A stretch of DNA of 64,000 nt from Bacteroidales bacterium (lineage in GTDB: Bacteria > Bacteroidota > Bacteroidia > Bacteroidales > UBA932), in NCBI GenBank assembly GCA_017400135.1, contig JAFPVJ010000021.1, positions 97,159 to 161,158 of the forward strand, read 5' to 3'. Positions 61,660 to 64,000 of this stretch are shown one piece after another (position 1 is the first letter of the stretch; each line of letters opens with the position of its first letter). Under the pieces are notes generated by a model. The model saw only the letters and a program-made list of their open reading frames with translations, ran no database searches and was not told the DNA's origin. A program made the position numbers and the translations under genes.

Positions 61660-62739
61660 ATGAAGCACCTGATCGACCCGATGGATCTCTCCAAGCAGGA
61701 GACTGACGAAATCATTTCCCTGGCACAGGACATCATTGCCCACCGCGAGCGTTACCAGGGCAGCATGTCGCACCGCAAGCTGGCGACACTCTTCTATGAG
61801 CCAAGCACCCGCACGCGACTTTCGTTCACCTCAGCCATGATGGAGCTGGGCGGCAACGTGCTCGGTTTCTCCGACGCCCGCAGTTCTTCCGTGAGCAAGG
61901 GCGAGACGGTACAGGACACGGTGCGCGTGGTCGGCTGCTTCGCCGAATTCATCGCGATGCGTCACTACATCGAAGGCGCGCAGCTCTATGCCTCCGAAGT
62001 GTCTCCCGTCCCCATCATCAACGCCGGCGACGGCAGCCACAGCCACCCGACGCAGACCCTGACCGACCTGCTGACCATCCAGCGCGAACTGGGACACATC
62101 GACGGGATCACGATCGGTTTCTGCGGCGACCTGCGCTTCGGTCGCACCGTCCATTCCCTGATCAAGGCCCTGTCCCGCTACAAGGACATCAAGGTCGTGC
62201 TGATCGCGCCCCAGGAGCTCAAGCTTCCCGACTACATCAAGCACGACGTCTGCGAACGCACCGGCATCCCCTACCGCGAGGTGGAGACGATGGAAGAGGT
62301 CATGTCCGAACTGGACGTGCTCTACATGACGCGCGTGCAGAAGGAGCGTTTCCTGGACGAGGACGAATTCGACCGGGTCAAGGACAGTTTTGTGCTGGAT
62401 GCGGCCCGGATGGCGCTGGCCAAGGAAAAGATGGCCGTCCTGCATCCCCTGCCCCGGGTCAACGAGATCCTGACCGAAGTCGACGCCGACCCGCGGGCGG
62501 CCTATTTCCGCCAGGTGGAGAACGGCAAGTTCGTGCGTGAGGCGCTGATCGTCAAGCTCCACGAATGGAAGAACGATCCCGACCACGGGATGCCGGAGCA
62601 CGACAAGCCCGTTTACGACGAGACGCTCCACTGCGGCAACCTCAAATGCATCTGCAACCAGGAGAAGGCGCCGTACAAGTTCCGGCGCAGCGAGGACGGC
62701 ACGCTGAGGTGCTGGTACTGCGATGCGAAAGTCCGATAA
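61660..62739 (+). CDS. pyrB: Aspartate carbamoyltransferase with fused PyrI-like zinc ribbon
   Basis: A 359-residue protein. Residues 1 to about 310 are a complete PyrB catalytic chain, with the carbamoyl phosphate motif FYEPSTRTRLSF, SSVSKGETVQDT, the GDGSHSHPTQTLTDL block and MAVLHPLPRVNEI. Residues about 311-359 are an extension with Cys325, Cys330, Cys351 and Cys354 (CGNLKC, CWYC), matching in spacing style the zinc domain of the regulatory chain PyrI. The PyrI nucleotide-binding domain is absent and no pyrI gene follows. I infer that the tail stabilises the trimer contacts without giving nucleotide control. The first step of pyrimidine synthesis, it is placed near the end of the operon. 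Confidence 0.94.
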   Translation: MKHLIDPMDLSKQETDEIISLAQDIIAHRERYQGSMSHRKLATLFYEPSTRTRLSFTSAMMELGGNVLGFSDARSSSVSKGETVQDTVRVVGCFAEFIAMRHYIEGAQLYASEVSPVPIINAGDGSHSHPTQTLTDLLTIQRELGHIDGITIGFCGDLRFGRTVHSLIKALSRYKDIKVVLIAPQELKLPDYIKHDVCERTGIPYREVETMEEVMSELDVLYMTRVQKERFLDEDEFDRVKDSFVLDAARMALAKEKMAVLHPLPRVNEILTEVDADPRAAYFRQVENGKFVREALIVKLHEWKNDPDHGMPEHDKPVYDETLHCGNLKCICNQEKAPYKFRRSEDGTLRCWYCDAKVR

Positions 62740-62757
62740 TAATAGAGTATTTGAGAT

Positions 62758-63960
62758 ATGAAGAATCAGGAAAGAAAAGTCGGGACCGTGTCCCGCGGCA
62801 TCCGTTGCCCCATCATCCGTCAGGGCGACGACCTGGCAGCCATTGTCACCACGAGCGTCCTCGAAGCCGCTGAGAGCGAGGGATTTGCGCTGCGCAACCG
62901 TGATGTGGTCTGCGTGACGGAGTCCGTCGTGGCCCGTTCCCAGGGCAATTACGCGTCCGTCGCCGCCATCGCGAAGGACGTGCGCACCAAGACCGGCGGC
63001 GGCACCGTCGGCGTGATCTTCCCCATCCTGAGCCGCAACCGTTTCGCCATTTGCCTGCGGGGCATCGCATCGGGCTGCAAGAAAGTGGTCCTGATGCTCT
63101 CCTATCCTTCGGACGAGGTGGGCAACGCCCTTGTGAGCATCGACAAGGTGGATGAGGCGGGCGTCAACCCCTATTCCGACGTCCTGACGCTCGAGCGCTA
63201 CCGGGAGTTGTTCGGCTACGGCGTGCACGAATTCACCGGCGTGGATTATGTGGAATACTATGCCACCCTGATCCGGGAGTGCGGCGCCGAGGTGGAGATT
63301 ATCTTCGCCAACCGCCCCAAGACCATCCTGGAGTATACCGATACCGTCATTGCCTGCGACATCCATACGCGGGCCCGTACCAAGCGGATCCTGCGCGAAG
63401 CCGGCGCCCGGGTGGTGCTGGGAATGGACGACATTCTGAATGCGCCGGTGGACGGCAGCGGCTGCAACGAGAAGTACGGCCTGCTGGGTTCCAACAAGGC
63501 GACGGAGGATATGGTCAAGCTGTTCCCGCGCGACTGCCAGGGGCTGGTGGAGGATATCCAGCGGCGGCTTTTTGATGCGACGGGCAAGTATGTGGAGGTG
63601 ATGATCTACGGCGACGGGGCCTTCAAGGATCCCCAGGGCAAGATCTGGGAACTGGCCGATCCGGTCGTCTCCCCCGCTTTCACGGAAGGGTTGCGCGGCA
63701 CGCCCAACGAGCTGAAGCTCAAGTATCTGGCAGACAATGATTTCGCTGCGCTCAGCGGCGAGGCGCTGCGGGATGCGATCAAGGAGAGTATCCGGGCGAA
63801 GGACGCCGACCTGAAGGGCAAGATGGCGTCCGAGGGCACGACGCCGCGCCAGCTGACGGACCTGATCGGTTCCCTCTGCGACCTGACTTCCGGCTCCGGC
63901 GACAAAGGAACGCCCGTAGTCCTAATTCAAGGTTATTTCGATAATTATACGACGGCCTGA
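62758..63960 (+). CDS. CofE-like (F420 gamma-glutamyl ligase family) protein
   Basis: A 400-residue soluble protein whose first ~300 residues resemble the F420-0:L-glutamate ligase fold: GIRCPIIRQGDDLAAIV, RNRDVVCVTESVVARSQGNY (the CofE-type ALRDGDVVVVTQKIVSK region) and DDILNAPVDGSGCNEKYGLLGSNKATED. The C-terminal ~90 residues are extra. Classic CofE adds glutamate to coenzyme F420 in archaea and actinobacteria. F420 is not expected in Bacteroidales, so the true substrate is probably another carboxyl compound, possibly pyrimidine- or folate-related given its place 18 bases after pyrB; that is inference. It ends 40 bases before the window edge. Confidence 0.78.
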   Translation: MKNQERKVGTVSRGIRCPIIRQGDDLAAIVTTSVLEAAESEGFALRNRDVVCVTESVVARSQGNYASVAAIAKDVRTKTGGGTVGVIFPILSRNRFAICLRGIASGCKKVVLMLSYPSDEVGNALVSIDKVDEAGVNPYSDVLTLERYRELFGYGVHEFTGVDYVEYYATLIRECGAEVEIIFANRPKTILEYTDTVIACDIHTRARTKRILREAGARVVLGMDDILNAPVDGSGCNEKYGLLGSNKATEDMVKLFPRDCQGLVEDIQRRLFDATGKYVEVMIYGDGAFKDPQGKIWELADPVVSPAFTEGLRGTPNELKLKYLADNDFAALSGEALRDAIKESIRAKDADLKGKMASEGTTPRQLTDLIGSLCDLTSGSGDKGTPVVLIQGYFDNYTTA

Positions 63961-64000
63961 CTGTCGCCAAAGAAGACCGCCGTCGCAATTTTTGGGAGCA

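Overview
The window looks like a chromosomal segment of a GC-rich, probably gut-dwelling member of the Bacteroidales. The support is a SusC/SusD outer-membrane pair in a glycan-utilisation locus, a reduced V-type ATPase operon with a DUF2764 gene, a parA-parB-DUF5683-mltD cluster, a queuine tRNA-ribosyltransferase of the zinc-ligand-poor Bacteroidetes type, and many promoters matching the Bacteroidetes sigma consensus (TAnnTTTG at -7, TTTG about 20 bases upstream) in AT-rich gaps without Shine-Dalgarno sites. Genes are dense. No gene-free stretch exceeds 300 bases, and I saw no tRNA, rRNA, insertion sequence, CRISPR array or phage gene.

Layout. 1-1242: end of a sodium-pumping decarboxylase operon (biotin carrier tail, beta subunit). 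1274-8371: V-type ATPase operon E-DUF2764-A-B-D-I-K, whose K subunit carries the residues of Na+-binding rotors. 8382-10793: GH3 lipoprotein. 10854-12292: an unassigned small gene and a diacylglycerol-kinase-like gene, convergent. 12390-18753: parA-parB-DUF5683-mltD and a DUF4886 lipoprotein. 18750-20317: obg and a PAP2 phosphatase on the minus strand. 20413-22591: a ferredoxin-like DUF362 protein and a RhaT-type transporter. 22660-23784: a single reading frame joining hypoxanthine phosphoribosyltransferase to adenylate kinase. 23876-25588: a helix-hairpin-helix secreted protein. 25597-30261: minus-strand run tgt-lptG/F-dut-murF-nitroreductase. 30356-31633: NupG-like nucleoside transporter.

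31640-46002 is a minus-strand polysaccharide-utilisation locus: SusC, SusD, a small secreted protein, then (from its own promoter) GH29 fucosidase, transglutaminase-like lipoprotein, a second GH29, a CBM9-like protein, an MFS transporter and a GH130 mannoside phosphorylase. The GH130 closely resembles the phosphorylases acting on Man-beta-1,4-GlcNAc, so fucosylated host N-glycan fragments are a reasonable substrate guess.

46228-57222 is a minus-strand purine operon, purE-purL-purC-purF-purM-purH-purD-folD. It diverges from a plus-strand pyrimidine operon, pyrC-pyrK-pyrD-pyrF-pyrE-pyrB and a CofE-like ligase, 57388-63960. Between the two promoters lies a perfect 9+9 inverted repeat exactly midway between the two -33 boxes, suggesting one regulator for both pathways. 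Notable oddities are a PurF whose glutaminase domain has lost its nucleophilic cysteine and other active-site residues, a PyrB carrying only the zinc-ribbon part of the PyrI regulatory chain, and the F420-ligase-like gene closing the pyr operon.
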